From Flavobacterium davisii (GTDB lineage Bacteria > Bacteroidota > Bacteroidia > Flavobacteriales > Flavobacteriaceae), in assembly GCF_019565505.1 (NCBI RefSeq), contig NZ_CP067378.1, forward strand, positions 1,116,001 to 1,180,000: a DNA stretch of 64,000 nucleotides, given 5' to 3'. The position numbers and the translations under genes are program-made. The notes under the pieces are model-generated. The model searched no databases, had not been told where the DNA came from, and worked only from the letters and a program-made list of their open reading frames with translations. Below, piece by piece: positions 47,905 through 60,096 of the stretch (its first letter is position 1; every line of letters begins with the position of its first letter).

Positions 47905-49962
47905 CTACATTATCATGTAAAAAGAATTATTAGAACGCAATTGTATTTCGTCATTATTATCTAAACCTAAAGACATTCTTGACTGATTATTTTGAATTGG
48001 GTTGTTTGTTACATCCAACCCCATTCTTTTATAAGCTGGTACTTTTTCATATTCTTCTACACGAGATGCGTTGTTATGAAATTTGTAATTAAATTCTTTC
48101 ATTTTGCGACGACGTTCTTCTGCTCTTAATCGCAATGATTCTTCAATAGACATTTCTACTGGAGAAATTTCATTAGAAACTGAAGCTAGATTTTGTTCTA
48201 TTATCGGTTCCTCTGTTTGCTTCATTGTAATATTTAGTTCTTCTGGAATCTTTTCTATTACAGGTTCTGCTTTTTTGGTTTGAAAAAATGGGTTTTCATT
48301 TTCCATATATTCTTCCAAAGAGTGGCGAATAATTCCGTCTTGTGACACTTCTGTCATGGACACAAATTGAACAGCCTGATTTACTTTTATGTCTTTTATT
48401 TCATCTGTTAATTCAAAAACATTTTTTTCAGTAGTTGCAGAAGGAGGTGTTACCATCTCTTTTCTAGCTACTGGTAAATCGAAAGTAAATGCCATAGGTT
48501 CTTGAGCAGAAATTACTTCGGGTGCTACTACTTCCATAGCTTTAGCCTCTGGACTTGTGATAAAAAATTCATTTGCTACAACTTGTTTAGGCGGAACTAT
48601 TTCAAAAGTAACGTTTAAATTTTTAATAAATTCAGAAGTTGGAACTAAATCTAAATTTGAAATTACTGATTGATTCACAACTGATTGTTGTGTCACAGAC
48701 TGCTGCACCACTGGTTGATGAAAATCAGTTGGCGCAGAAACAGGAGATATTAGACCATCAGATGTTTCATCCTCTAAATTATACACTACTCTTGAATCTA
48801 CAGGCGGTGTAGGAATAACTGGAGTTACAGGTATAACGGGCTCAGAAGGTGTAATAACCGTATTAAAATCAAAACCTTGTGCTTCAAATTTTTGGGTTAA
48901 ATTTTGCACTAATTTTTGTTCGTCTTCTAAAGCATGAATTATTTTCCTAGGCTCTGTATTTACAAAACCTGCCTGTTGTTCTATACAAAACCCTGTTGCA
49001 ATAACGGTTACTGAAATTTTATCTCCAAGTTCTTCATCTTCTCCAACTCCCATGATTATATTAGCATTATAACCTGCTTCTTCTTGAATATAGTCATTGA
49101 TTTCTCCTATTTCATCAATAGTAATTTCATTAGCACCTGAAACGATAAGCAACAAAACGTTTTTAGCACCTGTAATTTTATTATCATTTAACAATGGCGA
49201 ATCTAAAGCGGCTACAATAGCTTCTTTTGCTCTGTGTTCTCCTTCTGCTGTAGCAGATCCCATAATAGCTGTGCCACTATTAGACAAAACTGTTTTAGCA
49301 TCTTTTAAGTCAATATTTTGAGTATAGTGATGGGTAATTACCTCTGCAATACCTCTTGACGCTGTAGCTAAAACTTCATCAGCTTTAGAAAATCCAGCTT
49401 TAAAACCTAAATTACCGTATACTTCACGAAGTTTGTTATTGTTAATAACAATCAACGAATCTACTTGTTTTCTTAATTTTTCAACACCTAATAAAGCTTG
49501 TTCTGAACGAACTTTGCCTTCAAACTGAAAAGGAATTGTTACGATACCAACAGTTAAGATGTCTTTTTCTTTAGCTAATTGAGCAATTACTGGCGCAGCA
49601 CCTGTACCAGTACCCCCTCCCATACCTGCTGTTATAAAGACCATCTTAGTATTTGTGTCTAACATTTTCTCAATATCCTCTATACTTTCTAAAGCTGCTT
49701 GATGCCCTACTTCAGGGTTTGCTCCAGCACCTAATCCTTCAGTTAGGTTAGCACCTAACTGAATACGATGTGGCACATTACTATTTTGCAAAGCTTGAGA
49801 ATCTGTATTACACACAATGAAATCAACACCTTTGATTCCTTGTTTATACATGTGATTAATAGCATTACTACCACCACCACCAACACCAATTACTTTTATC
49901 ACATTGGTTTGCGTTTTAGGCAAATCAAATGATATACTTCCAAATCCTGAGTTGCTTTCCAT
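47905..49962 (-). CDS. ftsZ: Cell division GTPase FtsZ
   Basis: 685 residues. The GTP motif GGGTGTG is at 115-121, GVGGGGSNAINHM at 27-38 and the T7 loop follows. The globular core ends near residue 340. A long, Pro/Val/Gln-rich linker follows (about 345-640) and a short end with VPAYKRMGLD, likely the FtsA-binding peptide. Total length is at the long end, as in Bacteroidota. It assembles the division ring. It is intact in this sequence, 47 bases after ftsA. Confidence 0.95.
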   Translation of the reverse strand: MESNSGFGSISFDLPKTQTNVIKVIGVGGGGSNAINHMYKQGIKGVDFIVCNTDSQALQNSNVPHRIQLGANLTEGLGAGANPEVGHQAALESIEDIEKMLDTNTKMVFITAGMGGGTGTGAAPVIAQLAKEKDILTVGIVTIPFQFEGKVRSEQALLGVEKLRKQVDSLIVINNNKLREVYGNLGFKAGFSKADEVLATASRGIAEVITHHYTQNIDLKDAKTVLSNSGTAIMGSATAEGEHRAKEAIVAALDSPLLNDNKITGAKNVLLLIVSGANEITIDEIGEINDYIQEEAGYNANIIMGVGEDEELGDKISVTVIATGFCIEQQAGFVNTEPRKIIHALEDEQKLVQNLTQKFEAQGFDFNTVITPSEPVIPVTPVIPTPPVDSRVVYNLEDETSDGLISPVSAPTDFHQPVVQQSVTQQSVVNQSVISNLDLVPTSEFIKNLNVTFEIVPPKQVVANEFFITSPEAKAMEVVAPEVISAQEPMAFTFDLPVARKEMVTPPSATTEKNVFELTDEIKDIKVNQAVQFVSMTEVSQDGIIRHSLEEYMENENPFFQTKKAEPVIEKIPEELNITMKQTEEPIIEQNLASVSNEISPVEMSIEESLRLRAEERRRKMKEFNYKFHNNASRVEEYEKVPAYKRMGLDVTNNPIQNNQSRMSLGLDNNDEIQLRSNNSFYMIM

Positions 49963-50009
49963 ACTATTTGGTATTTATTTTTTCTTGTGTTACGATTGAC
50001 AATAAACGA

Positions 50010-51383
50010 TTACTCGGCATTATCTAAAAAATCTTTAATTTTATCTATGTATTTATCAAAAAGGAACGACGAATCGTTTTTTCAGTTGACTTTGATTCAG
50101 GGATTTGGGCTTCCTCAATTTCCTTTTTCAACTCCTCTTCTATCTTTTTTTGTTCTTCTTCTGTTGGTTTTTGAACCAAAATAGGCTCTGGTATATAATC
50201 TTCTTTAAGAATAGCACTCATGGTATTATTACGAATACTATTCATGACTAAACCTACCGCTGTGGCATACAATGGACTTGAAATCTCTTCACCTGAACTA
50301 CCTGCTAGATGTTCGTTTGGATAACCTATCCGAGTATCCATACCTGTTATATACTCGACTAATTGTTTAATATGTTTTAACTGAGATCCGCCTCCTGTTA
50401 ATACAATTCCTGCAATTAATTTTTTTCTTGGATCATCATGACCGTATGATCTAATTTCACTATAAATTTGCTCTACAATTTCCACGACACGAGCGTGGAT
50501 TATTTTAGAAAGATTTTTCAATGAAATTTCTTTTGGTTCGCGTCCTCTCAATCCGGTATAGATACGATTTCATTGTCTTTATTTTCTCCCGGCCAAGCGG
50601 AACCAAATTTTGTTTTTAACAGTTCGGCTTGTTTTTCAATGATTGAGCAACCTTCTTTTATATCTTCTGTTATAACATTACCTCCAAATGGAACAACTGC
50701 TGTATGACGAATAATTCCATCTTTAAAAATAGCTAAATCTGTTGTACCTCCTCCAATATCTATTAGAGCTACGCCAGCTTCTTTTTCTTCTTGACTTAAA
50801 ACAGCATCGGCCGAAGCTAACGGTTCTAATGTTAACCCCGACAAATCTAGACCTGCACTTTTTATACAACGGCCTACATTTCGGATGGAAGATGCTTGTC
50901 CTAATACAACATGAAAACTAGCTTCTAAACGACCTCCGTACATTCCTATGGGTTCTTTTATCCCTTCTTGTCCATCAATTTTAAATTCTTGAGGCAATAC
51001 GTGAATAATTTCTTCACCGGCAACATTGGTAATTTTTGAACTTGTCCGATAAGTAAATTAATATCTTTTTCACTAATTACTTCTTCGGCATTAGGTCTTG
51101 ATATATAGTCACTATGCTGAATACTACGGATATGTTGTCCTGCAATACCCACCACTACATCTTTTATTTTGTAACCTGAATCTTTTTCTGCTAGGGAAAC
51201 AGCTTCTTGTATAGACTGGATGGTTTGAGTAATATTATTTACTACCCCACGAGCCACACCGAGACTTTTAGACTTCCCTACACCTAAAATTTCAAGCTTA
51301 CCATATTCATTTTTCTTACCTAACATAGCTACAATTTTAGTTGTACCTATATCAAGTCCTACTGCTATATTATCTCTTTCCAT
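50010..51383 (-). CDS. ftsA: Cell division protein FtsA (three frameshifts)
   Basis: Joined, about 458 residues. The actin-like start VGLDIGTTKIVAMLGKKNEY, the 1C insertion, ALIDIGGGTTDLAIFKDG and GIVLTGGGSQLKHI mark the nucleotide site. A C-terminal tail ends FDKYIDKIKDFLDNAE at 50010. Bases are lost near 51012-51022 (G), 50556-50562 (G) and 50059-50065 (T). FtsA links FtsZ to the membrane. As it is essential, the breaks are almost certainly consensus errors. Confidence 0.9.
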
Positions 51384-51389
51384 ACTCTT

Positions 51390-52111
51390 TTATTTTGTGC
51401 ATACTACTTGTTTGATAAATTTTAGATTGATCGTTTTATACGAACCTAAAATTGTATCCTGCACTGCTTTTTGAAAAAAAGCTTTATAGTTATTAAATTT
51501 TCGTTCCATGTAAATGGTTCTTCCAAAAATCACGTCATAACCATAGTTTCTATTTTTCATTATTATGCTCCCATCTGATTTTATTTGCATTCCTATGATG
51601 TTTTTTTCAAAAATTCATCATCATGAATCATCTTTAGTAACGTTACAAAATCCTTACTACAGGAATTCTGCGTGGCACCATAAACTAATGGCACACGTGC
51701 ACTAAAATTACCTGACAAGGGCATTTTACCTCCTTTATAATCAATATAATAAGAGTCGTTATTATTAAAAACTCGAGCGATTGGGGTTTTTTGAGTAACT
51801 ACAGTTTTAAGCTTTCCATCTACACTTACATAAACTTCGGCTTTCTCAACCAGTTTATGTTTGTTTATAGAAGCTTCTATAGCATTCAAATCTAATTCTT
51901 CTTTTGCCACTGAAAAAGAGCCTCCAAAATTTTCTATCAACAAGTTATTAACGATTTCAGGCGTTAAAAAAGGGTTATTTTTATCCACAATTTCCACTTG
52001 TGGTTTGGTGATTTTTCTGGATTCATTTCTTTTTAGAGCAAAAGAATACAGAAAAATTACAATCCCAAAAATGACTATTAATTGAATATTTGTCAACCAA
52101 TTTTTACGCAT
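51390..52111 (-). CDS. ftsQ: Cell division protein FtsQ (one frameshift)
   Basis: About 240 residues with a short cytoplasmic start, one membrane segment (TNIQLIVIFGIVIFLYSFAL), then POTRA-like and beta domains (KAEVYVSVDGKLKTVVTQKTP). An A is missing near 51599-51606; restoring it joins the C-terminal GMQIKSDGSIIMKNRNYG to KFIKQVVCTK. It overlaps the murC end by eight bases and lies seven bases before ftsA, the normal dcw order. Confidence 0.85.
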
Positions 52112-53442
52112 CTAATGCTTTTTTTATCAGAGGAACCATTTCGCCTACATCTCCTGCCCCTATAGTAACTATTATTGGGGCATCTGATGCTTCTAAAAGA
52201 CCTATTAGTTCTTCTTTTTGTACTAATCTTTTATTTTTATTTTCAATTTTATCTAACAACCATTGCGAGGTAATACCGGCATGGGTAGTTCTCTCGCTGG
52301 ATAAATTTCCATTAAGAGCAGTTCATCAAATTGTCCTAAGCTTTTAGCAAAATCGTCTGCAAAATCTTTAGTCCTACTAAATAAATGTGGCTGAAATACA
52401 GCCAACACTTTTTTGTTTGGATATAATTCTCGTACCGCCTGATGTACCGCATTGATTTCGGTCGGATGATGTGCATAATCGTCTATATACACAAAATCAG
52501 GTTTCCTGATTTGGAATGAAAAACGACGTTTTACTCCTTTAAATGTAGCTAATGCCTTAACAATAGATTCTACAGGTGTGCCATAAGTACGAGCCATAGC
52601 TAAAGCTAATAAAGCGTTTGTTAAATTATGCTTTCCGGTAATCCAAATTTCACATCTTTAATTTCTTCAGTTGGTGTTTTTACATCAAAAACATACCATC
52701 CGTCAATGATCTTTACATTATGCGCTACAAACTGAGAGTCATCATTTGCTCCTACCGTTACCCCTTTTAAAGATAAACCATTGATTACAAATAAATTAGA
52801 CTTATCTTCTACTTTTTCGGCAAATTCATTAAATGAAGCTTTTATAGAGGCATCATCTCCATAAATATCTAAATGATCTGCGTCCATTGATGTTACGCAA
52901 GCTATATTTGGGTGCAAATGTAAAAAAGATCTATCAAATTCATCTGCTTCAACGACAGTAATTGTTTTTCCTGAACCAATTAAATTGGAATTATAGTTTT
53001 CTACTATACCTCCTAAAAAGGCTGTTATGTCTAATCCGCTTTCGTAAAGTATGTGACCTAAAATACTTGAGGTAGTGGTTTTTCCATGAGTCCCTGCTAC
53101 GGCAAAACAAAAAGTATCCTTTGTAATAATACCTAAAACTTCTGCTCGTTTTTTTATAGTAAATCCTTTTTCTTTAAAGTAATCCCATTCTGAAAGTTGT
53201 TTAATAGCAGGTGTATAAACTACTAGTGTGTTTTCAGGCGTACAAAAATCTGGAATATGAGCAATATTATCGTCAAAATGAATAGTAATACCGCTTGTCA
53301 TTAAATCATTTGTTAGTATGGTAGGTGTTTTATCATACCCCATTACTTCTTTTCCTATATTCTTAAAGTAACGAGCTAAGGCACTCATTCCAATACCTCC
53401 TACTCCTATAAAATAAACGTTATGTATTTGATTTAGATTCAT
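52104..53442 (-). CDS. murC: UDP-N-acetylmuramate-L-alanine ligase MurC (two frameshifts)
   Basis: About 446 residues. The N-terminal NLNQIHNVYFIGVGGIGMSA starts at 53442, the Mur ATP loop is GTHGKTTTSS and the central DEFDRSF and VTSMDADHLDIYG blocks are present. Gs are lost near 52634-52640 and 52274-52280, each in a CCGG stretch; fixing them gives LPGKHNLTNALLALAMA and PMPGITSQWLLDKI, and a stop at 52104. It adds L-Ala to UDP-MurNAc in the cytoplasm. Confidence 0.9.
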
Positions 53443-53505
53443 CTTTAATTTCAATCTCTTTTTATTACTGTTGATCTTTGATCATTGTTGCTTGTAATTC
53501 TTTTT

Positions 53506-54599
53506 TTATTTAACCCACTTTATTATTTCATCTACAATTTGTTTTGTTGCGTTGGGCAATGCTAAAGCTTTTATATTTTTACTTAATTTTTCTTGTTTTT
53601 CGTTATCATTAAAAAGTGATTGAAAAACTGCTTTAAACTGATTTTCTAATTCACTTTCTTTTAACACAATAGCTCCTTGTTTTTCAACGATGGCTTGTGC
53701 GTTTTTAGTTTGATGATCTTCTGCTACATTAGGTGACGGAATAAATATTACGGGTTTACCTATCAAACATAATTCAGAAACAGATGAAGCTCCTGAACGA
53801 GAAATTACGAAATCGGCGGCGGCATATACCAAATCCATTCTATCAATATAGGAGAGTATCTTCACTCCTTTTTTATCACCAAAGTGTTTGTATTCTTCAA
53901 AATACAATTTACCACATTGCCATATTATTTGAATATCTTTTTCTAATAACCAATCTATTTCTTTTGCTATTAATTGATTAATCCTTCTGGCACCTAAACT
54001 ACCTCCTAAGATTATTAAGTTTTTTTTAGAAGGATCTAAGTTAAAATAAGCTAAAGCTTCTTCTTTTTACTATCAACAGAGATTAAATCTTGACGAACTG
54101 GATTTCCTGTAAGCAATATATTTTGTTTTGGAAAAAATCGTTCCAAATTTTCATAAGCCACACAAATTTTTTGGGCTTTTTTACTTAATAATTTATTCGT
54201 AATTCCCGGATATGAATTTTGTTCTTGAATTATTGTTGGAATTCCTAGCATAGAAGCCACTTTTAGTACAGCTCCACTAGCAAAACCTCCTGTACCGATA
54301 ACTACATCTGGCTTAAAATTTCTTATAATTCCAAATGATTTGATCAAACTTGATACTAATTTTAATGGAAACAGGGCATTTTGCAACGTTAGTTTTCTTT
54401 GGATTCCTGCAATCCACAATCCTTTTATTGAATAACCTGCTTGAGGTACTTTTTGCATTTCCATTTTATCATGAGCTCCTACAAATAAAATAGCAGCTTG
54501 TGGATAACGTGATTTAATTTCGTTCGCAATAGCTATAGCAGGATAAATATGTCCTCCTGTTCCTCCTCCGCTGATTATGAATTTTGGATTTTGCTTCAT
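53506..54599 (-). CDS. murG: MurG, lipid II-forming GlcNAc transferase (one frameshift)
   Basis: About 364 residues. [18 protein letters not shown] opens the N-domain, then GTGGFASG, the joined [14 protein letters not shown] and [12 protein letters not shown] in the C-domain. An A is missing near 54061-54068, so [13 protein letters not shown] is restored. MurG adds GlcNAc to lipid I at the inner face of the inner membrane. It is three bases after ftsW on the same strand. Confidence 0.9.
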
Positions 54600-54601
54600 T
54601 C

Positions 54602-55896
54602 TTATTTATTTAAAATGGGATTCATGGGATTGTTTTTATCTTCAATAGAAAAATCTTCGTTTATTTCGGTATCTATTTTATTTTGTTCTTTAATTTCTCT
54701 ATCTATGATTCGTTGTAAAGCGGCTTCTCTTTCTTCTTTTTCTTCTTTTTCTTGTTCTATTTCTTCTTCTTTTTTGGTTACATTCAATATAATCCCAATG
54801 GCTGCACATGTCATCCATATTGAAGTACCACCACTACTGATGAGTGGTAAGGTTTGTCCTGTAGTAGGTAATAATTCAACTGCCACTCCCATATTGATAA
54901 AGGCTTGAAAGATAATTGGAAAACCTAATCCTGCTACTATGAGTTTACCAAATAGTGTGGGGGCTTTATAGGATGCTATTACAAAACGAACAAACAGCAT
55001 AAGATATAAGAAAATAATAGCAAAACCACCTATTAATCCGAATTCTTCAATAATGATCGCAAAGATAAAATCTGAAGATGATTGTGGAAGAAAGTTACGT
55101 TGTACGCTTTTACCGGACCTAACCCGTAGATCCCTCCCGTTGCTATAGCTGTTTTGGCTTTTTCAATTTGATAATCTTCATCTGGATCTGATTTGTCTGA
55201 TATAAAGTTTTCAATGCGACTCATCCAAGTATCTACACGATTTGGAAAAGCATCTGGAAAGGCTTTAACTAAAATAATAAAAAAAAGTGCGGCAGCAATT
55301 CCCATACCTATAATTATGGCACTATTTTTTATGGGATATTGTCCTACGAAGGTAATCATTAAGACCATAGAAAAAATAAGTGCTGCTGTAGAAAAGTTGG
55401 CTGGAAATATTAAGCCTACAGTTACAAATACAGGAATCCACAAAGAAATGAATGATTTTTGGAAGGTCATTTCTTCGATATCTGTTTTAGACAAATAGCG
55501 CGCTACATACATATACAAGACCATAGCTGCTAAAGCAGATGGCTGAAATGAGATACCTCCGGGTAGTTGTATCCATCTACTTGCATTAGCCCCATCAATT
55601 ACAGTTCCTTTGAATAAGGTATAAAGTAACATTAGCCATACAAAAGGTAATAAAACCAATGATAGATTTCTAAAATAGTGATAGGGTACTTTATGAGAAC
55701 CGTACATAATAGCAAAACCTAATCCTAGGTGCATAAAATGTTTGAGTAGATAGCCTAAGGTATTTCCTGTACCTCTACCCAGATAAGCTAAATTACTACT
55801 TGCGCTATATACGGGCATAAAGGAAAATAAGGCCAATAGTGCAACAAATGCCCAAATGACTTTATCTCCTTTTAGATTATGTAGTAATTTTTTCAT
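54602..55896 (-). CDS. ftsW: Lipid II polymerase FtsW (one frameshift)
   Basis: About 431 residues, ten membrane segments. Blocks [12 protein letters not shown], then, after repair, [20 protein letters not shown] and the conserved [15 protein letters not shown] are SEDS-family signatures. A G is missing near 55110-55118, just before the EEFG motif. A charged Glu/Lys-rich tail ([18 protein letters not shown]) extends the cytoplasmic end. It polymerises septal glycan with FtsI. Confidence 0.9.
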
Positions 55897-55947
55897 ATTT
55901 TGTATTTAGGTTTAAAAGACTAGGTTTTATACTCTAAAACCTAAATC

Positions 55948-57278
55948 TTATAAATTTTGAACGGCTTGCTTAAATTGGCGTCCTCTATCTTCATAATTTT
56001 CAAACAAATCAAAACTTGCACAAGCAGGTGATAATAAAACGGTGTCCCCTTTTTCTGCTAAACGGTAAGCTTGTTTTACTGCTTCTGCCATTGAATCTGT
56101 TTCTATCATTTCATCTACAATACTTCCAAACGACTCCATTATTTTTTTATTATCTACTCCTAAACAAATAATTGCTTTTACTTTTTCGTTTACTAATGGC
56201 AAAAGTTCTGTATAATCATTTCCTTTATCAACCCCTCCAACGATCCATACGGTTGGTGTAGACATGCTATCTAGCGCAAAAAATGTAGCATTTACATTGG
56301 TTGCTTTAGAATCATTTATATATTGTACATTATTAATTTTTAATACTTTTTCTAAACGATGTTCAACTGCTTGAAAGTCTGACAAACTTTCTCGTATAGT
56401 TGATTTTCTAATTTTTAATAACTGTGCAACTGTTGCTGCTGCCATAGCGTTTTTTACATTATGTTTTCCTTCTAAAGATATTTCGTTGATTGGCATATCA
56501 AATATTTCGTTTGTTATATTGAATTTTATCGTATCATTTTCTAAATAGGCTCCAAAGTCTAACTTTTTAGAAATGGAGAAGGGTATTAATTTTGCTTTGG
56601 TTGTATTTTGAAGTAACCAATTATTTATAGCTTCGTCATCTGCATCATAAATCAAATAATCTTCTTCTGTTTGATTCATTGTGATTCTAAACTTTGAAGC
56701 GATATAATTTTCGTATTTATACTCATATCGATCTAAATGATCTGGACTTATGTTTGTTATGATTGCTATATGTGGTTTGTATGTTTCAACGCCATCTAGC
56801 TGAAAACTACTTAGTTCTAAAACATAGGTATCAAATTTATCATCGGCTACTTGCCAAGCAAAACTTTTTCCTATATTACCAGCAAGACCTACATTTATTC
56901 CGCCTTGTTTTAGAAGGTGATAAGTTAACATGGTTGTAGTTGTTTTACCATTACTACCTGTTATTCCTACTGTTAGAAGATTGGTAAACTGATTTGTAAA
57001 CTCAATTTCAGAAAGTACGGGTATTTTTTTTCTATTATTTTTTTTACAATAGGAGCTTTGTCTGGAATACCGGGGCTTTTCATTACCACATCTGCATTTA
57101 AGATGAGTTCTTCTGTGTGCCTTTCGTCTTCAAACTTAATTTTATGAAGTAATAGTATTTCTTTATAAGTATCTTTCATTTTTCCAAAATCAGAAACAAA
57201 TACTTCGTATCCTTTTTTCTTCCCGAGAATTGCGGTACCTACACCACTTTCTCCTCCTCCTAAAACAACTAGTCTCAT
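55948..57278 (-). CDS. murD: UDP-MurNAc-L-alanine-D-glutamate ligase MurD (one frameshift)
   Basis: About 443 residues. The start RLVVLGGGESGVGTAILGKK (Met21 of the long frame, 57278) follows mraY closely. The ATP loop GITGSNGKTTTTM is reached after adding one A near 57024-57032. Then come VLELSSFQLDG, YINDSKATNVNAT and LLSPACASFDLF, all MurD signatures. It adds D-Glu. Confidence 0.9.
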
Positions 57279-57280
57279 GA

Positions 57281-58509
57281 TTATCTTAATTTTAAAGTTA
57301 CAATAGAAACAATAGTTAATAAAATTCCTACAATCCAAAAACGGGTTACTATTTTGCTTTCATGGTATCCTTTTTTTTGATAATGATGATGCAAAGGAGA
57401 CATTAAGAAAATACGACGTCCTTCGCCATATTTTCTTTTGGTGTATTTAAAATAAGTTACTTGTAATACTACTGATAGATTTTCTGCTAAAAATATTCCA
57501 CAAATAACGGGGATTAACATTTCTTTACGAACGGCTATTGCTAATACAGCTATTACTCCTCCTATGGTTAAACTTCCTGTATCTCCCATAAAAACGGCAG
57601 CTGGAAAACTATTATACCATAAAAAGCCTACTAATGATCCTATAAAGGCAGCTATAAAAACGGTCATTTCTCCGGAATGAGGGATAAACATTATATTTAG
57701 GTATTTAGAAAAAATAATATTACCTGAAACAAATGTAAATACCCCTAATGCTATTACTGATATAGCGGAAGTACCAGCAGCTAATCCGTCAATACCATCC
57801 GTAAGATTAGCTCCATTTGAAACAGCTGTAATAATAAAGATAACCACTGGTATAAAAATTAACCAAGCATAGTTTTCATAACCTTCTCCCATAAAGGATA
57901 AAACTTCTGCATAATCAAACTCATTATTTTTAAAAAAAGGGATTGTAGTAGCTGTTGATTTTTCTTCTACCATCATGGGTTTGATCGTATTCTGAGAAGC
58001 GTCAATTTCTATTTTGGTATGTGCCATTTCTTTACGAATGGTTACTTGTGGGTGAAAATACAAAACGGATCCTACAAACAATCCTAGCCCTACTTGACCT
58101 ATAACTTTAAAAATTCCCTTTAATCCTTCTTTATCTTTTTTGAATACCTTGATATAATCATCTAAAAAACCTATCAATCCCATCCATAGCATAGAGATGA
58201 TTAACAATATAACATAAATATTATCTAATCTTGCAAATAGTAAAACAGGAATTAGGGTAGAGAATATAATAATAATCCCCCCATTGTTGGTGTTCCTGCT
58301 TTTTGAGTTTGGCCTTCTAAACCTAATTCGCGAACGGTTTCACCAATTTGCAAACGTCTCAGGTAGCTTATTACTTTTTTCCCATAAATAGTTGACAATA
58401 ACAGTGACATAATAATTGCCAATGCTGATCGAAAAGTAATGTATTGAAAAACACCTGTTCCGGGCACATCTTGAACTTTATCTAAATATTCAAATAAGTA
58501 GTATAACAT
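57281..58509 (-). CDS. mraY: Phospho-MurNAc-pentapeptide transferase MraY (one frameshift)
   Basis: About 410 residues, ten membrane segments. GTPTMGGIIII is restored by adding a G near 58278-58284. The catalytic-region motifs [17 protein letters not shown] and DGIDGLAAG, and the final [15 protein letters not shown] are present. It makes lipid I. Bacteroidota MraY has a longer loop before the DGLAAG segment, as here ([19 protein letters not shown]). Confidence 0.92.
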
Positions 58510-58586
58510 ACTTTATAAGGTTTTGGATTTTGGATTTTGATTTTGGATTTCTTTTTAAATCACCAATCAGCTTTCTAAATCAATTA

Positions 58587-60047
58587 TTATTTATTTAATT
58601 GTTCTAATAATTCTTTTACTATTTTCATATCATCAAAATCATGACGTATTCCATTGATTTCTTGATATGTTTCATGTCCTTTGCCGGCTATTAAAATTAT
58701 ATCGCCTTTTTCAGCCATTTGACAAGCTGTTTTTATAGCTTGTTTACGATCTTTTATGGCTAAATATTTTTTAAAATTTTCTGCACTAATTCCAGCTTCC
58801 ATTTCTTCTATAATAACCTCGGGACTTTCGGTACGAGGGTTATCGGAAGTTAAAATTGCTTTTGAACTCATTTCTGTGGCAATTCGTGCCATGATAGGAC
58901 GTTTTGTTCTATCTCTATCACCTCCACAACCTACAATAGTAATTAGTTGTTCATTTTTTGTACGAATATCATTAATGGTATTCAATACGTTTTCTAGAGC
59001 ATCTGGTGTATGTGCATAATCTACTATGGCTGTAATTTTTTCTTTGGAAACAATAAACTGAAATCTACCAGAAACGCTTTCTAATTCGGATAATAACCGT
59101 AAGGCTTCTATTTTATCTATTCCGAGCTCTACGGCTACGCCATAGATAGCAAGTAAGTTGTAAGCATTAAAAGTACCTATCAAGCGAGTCCAAACATCGT
59201 GTTCATTAACTTTTAATTGAAGTCCAGACAATTGATTTTCTAATATAACGGCCTTATAATCTGCATAGGTTTTTAAAGCATAGGTTTTTTTCCTTGCTTG
59301 TGTATTTTGTAACATTACAGTTCCGTTTTTGTCATCAATATTAGTTAATGCAAAAGCAGTTTTGGGTAAATGGTCGAAAAAGGTTTTTTTAACGTCTCGG
59401 TATTCCGCAAATGTAGGATGATAATCTAGGTGATCATGGGACAAATTGGTAAAAACACCTCCTGCAAAAAGTAAACCTTCGGTTCGTTTTTGATGTACTC
59501 CATGAGAACTTACTTCCATAAAGCAATATTCACATCCTTCTTGGATCATTTCATTTAAAAAATAATTAATAGTTAATGAATCGGGTGTTGTATGGGTTGC
59601 TTTATATTCTATTGTATCAACCATAATTTTAACGGTTGATAGCAATCCTACTTTATATCCTGCTTTTTTAAACATTTGATATAAGAGGGATGCTATTGTG
59701 GTTTTACCATTTGTGCCTGTAACGCCAACTAAAGTTAACTTATGTGATGGTGTTCCATAATAATTATTTGCTAATTGGGCTAAAGCACTATTTGTATCTA
59801 TTACTTTTACATAGGTTATATTTTGCAAACAAGTTTGAGGCAATTCTTCACAAATTATTACACTAGCTCCTAAACTAATTGCTTTGTCAATATACTGATG
59901 CCCATCAGACAATGTTCCTCGTATTGCTACAAAAACATCATCTGTTCCGATTTTACGAGAATCGAACTGAATTTGATTTACAGTTATGGAAGTAGATCCC
60001 AAAACTGTCTCTATAGTTACTTTGTATAATAAATCTTTTAAATTCAT
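58587..60047 (-). CDS. murE: MurE, UDP-MurNAc-tripeptide synthetase (meso-DAP type)
   Basis: 486 residues, intact. GVTGTNGKTTIASL is the ATP loop, VSSHGVHQKRTEGL the Lys/His site and TSDNPRTESPE the DNPR motif that selects meso-diaminopimelate over lysine, so the peptidoglycan is mDAP-type. It lies 49 bases after ftsI and 77 before mraY. Confidence 0.93.
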   Translation of the reverse strand: MNLKDLLYKVTIETVLGSTSITVNQIQFDSRKIGTDDVFVAIRGTLSDGHQYIDKAISLGASVIICEELPQTCLQNITYVKVIDTNSALAQLANNYYGTPSHKLTLVGVTGTNGKTTIASLLYQMFKKAGYKVGLLSTVKIMVDTIEYKATHTTPDSLTINYFLNEMIQEGCEYCFMEVSSHGVHQKRTEGLLFAGGVFTNLSHDHLDYHPTFAEYRDVKKTFFDHLPKTAFALTNIDDKNGTVMLQNTQARKKTYALKTYADYKAVILENQLSGLQLKVNEHDVWTRLIGTFNAYNLLAIYGVAVELGIDKIEALRLLSELESVSGRFQFIVSKEKITAIVDYAHTPDALENVLNTINDIRTKNEQLITIVGCGGDRDRTKRPIMARIATEMSSKAILTSDNPRTESPEVIIEEMEAGISAENFKKYLAIKDRKQAIKTACQMAEKGDIILIAGKGHETYQEINGIRHDFDDMKIVKELLEQLNK

Positions 60048-60096
60048 TTTTTTCCTATTATCTTTTAATTGGAAGACAAAATGTTATATGTTTTGT

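Noticed and set aside
50010..58509. Pseudogenes in the cell-wall cluster
   Set aside because: All are essential, every break is repaired by one base, and conserved motifs continue on both sides.
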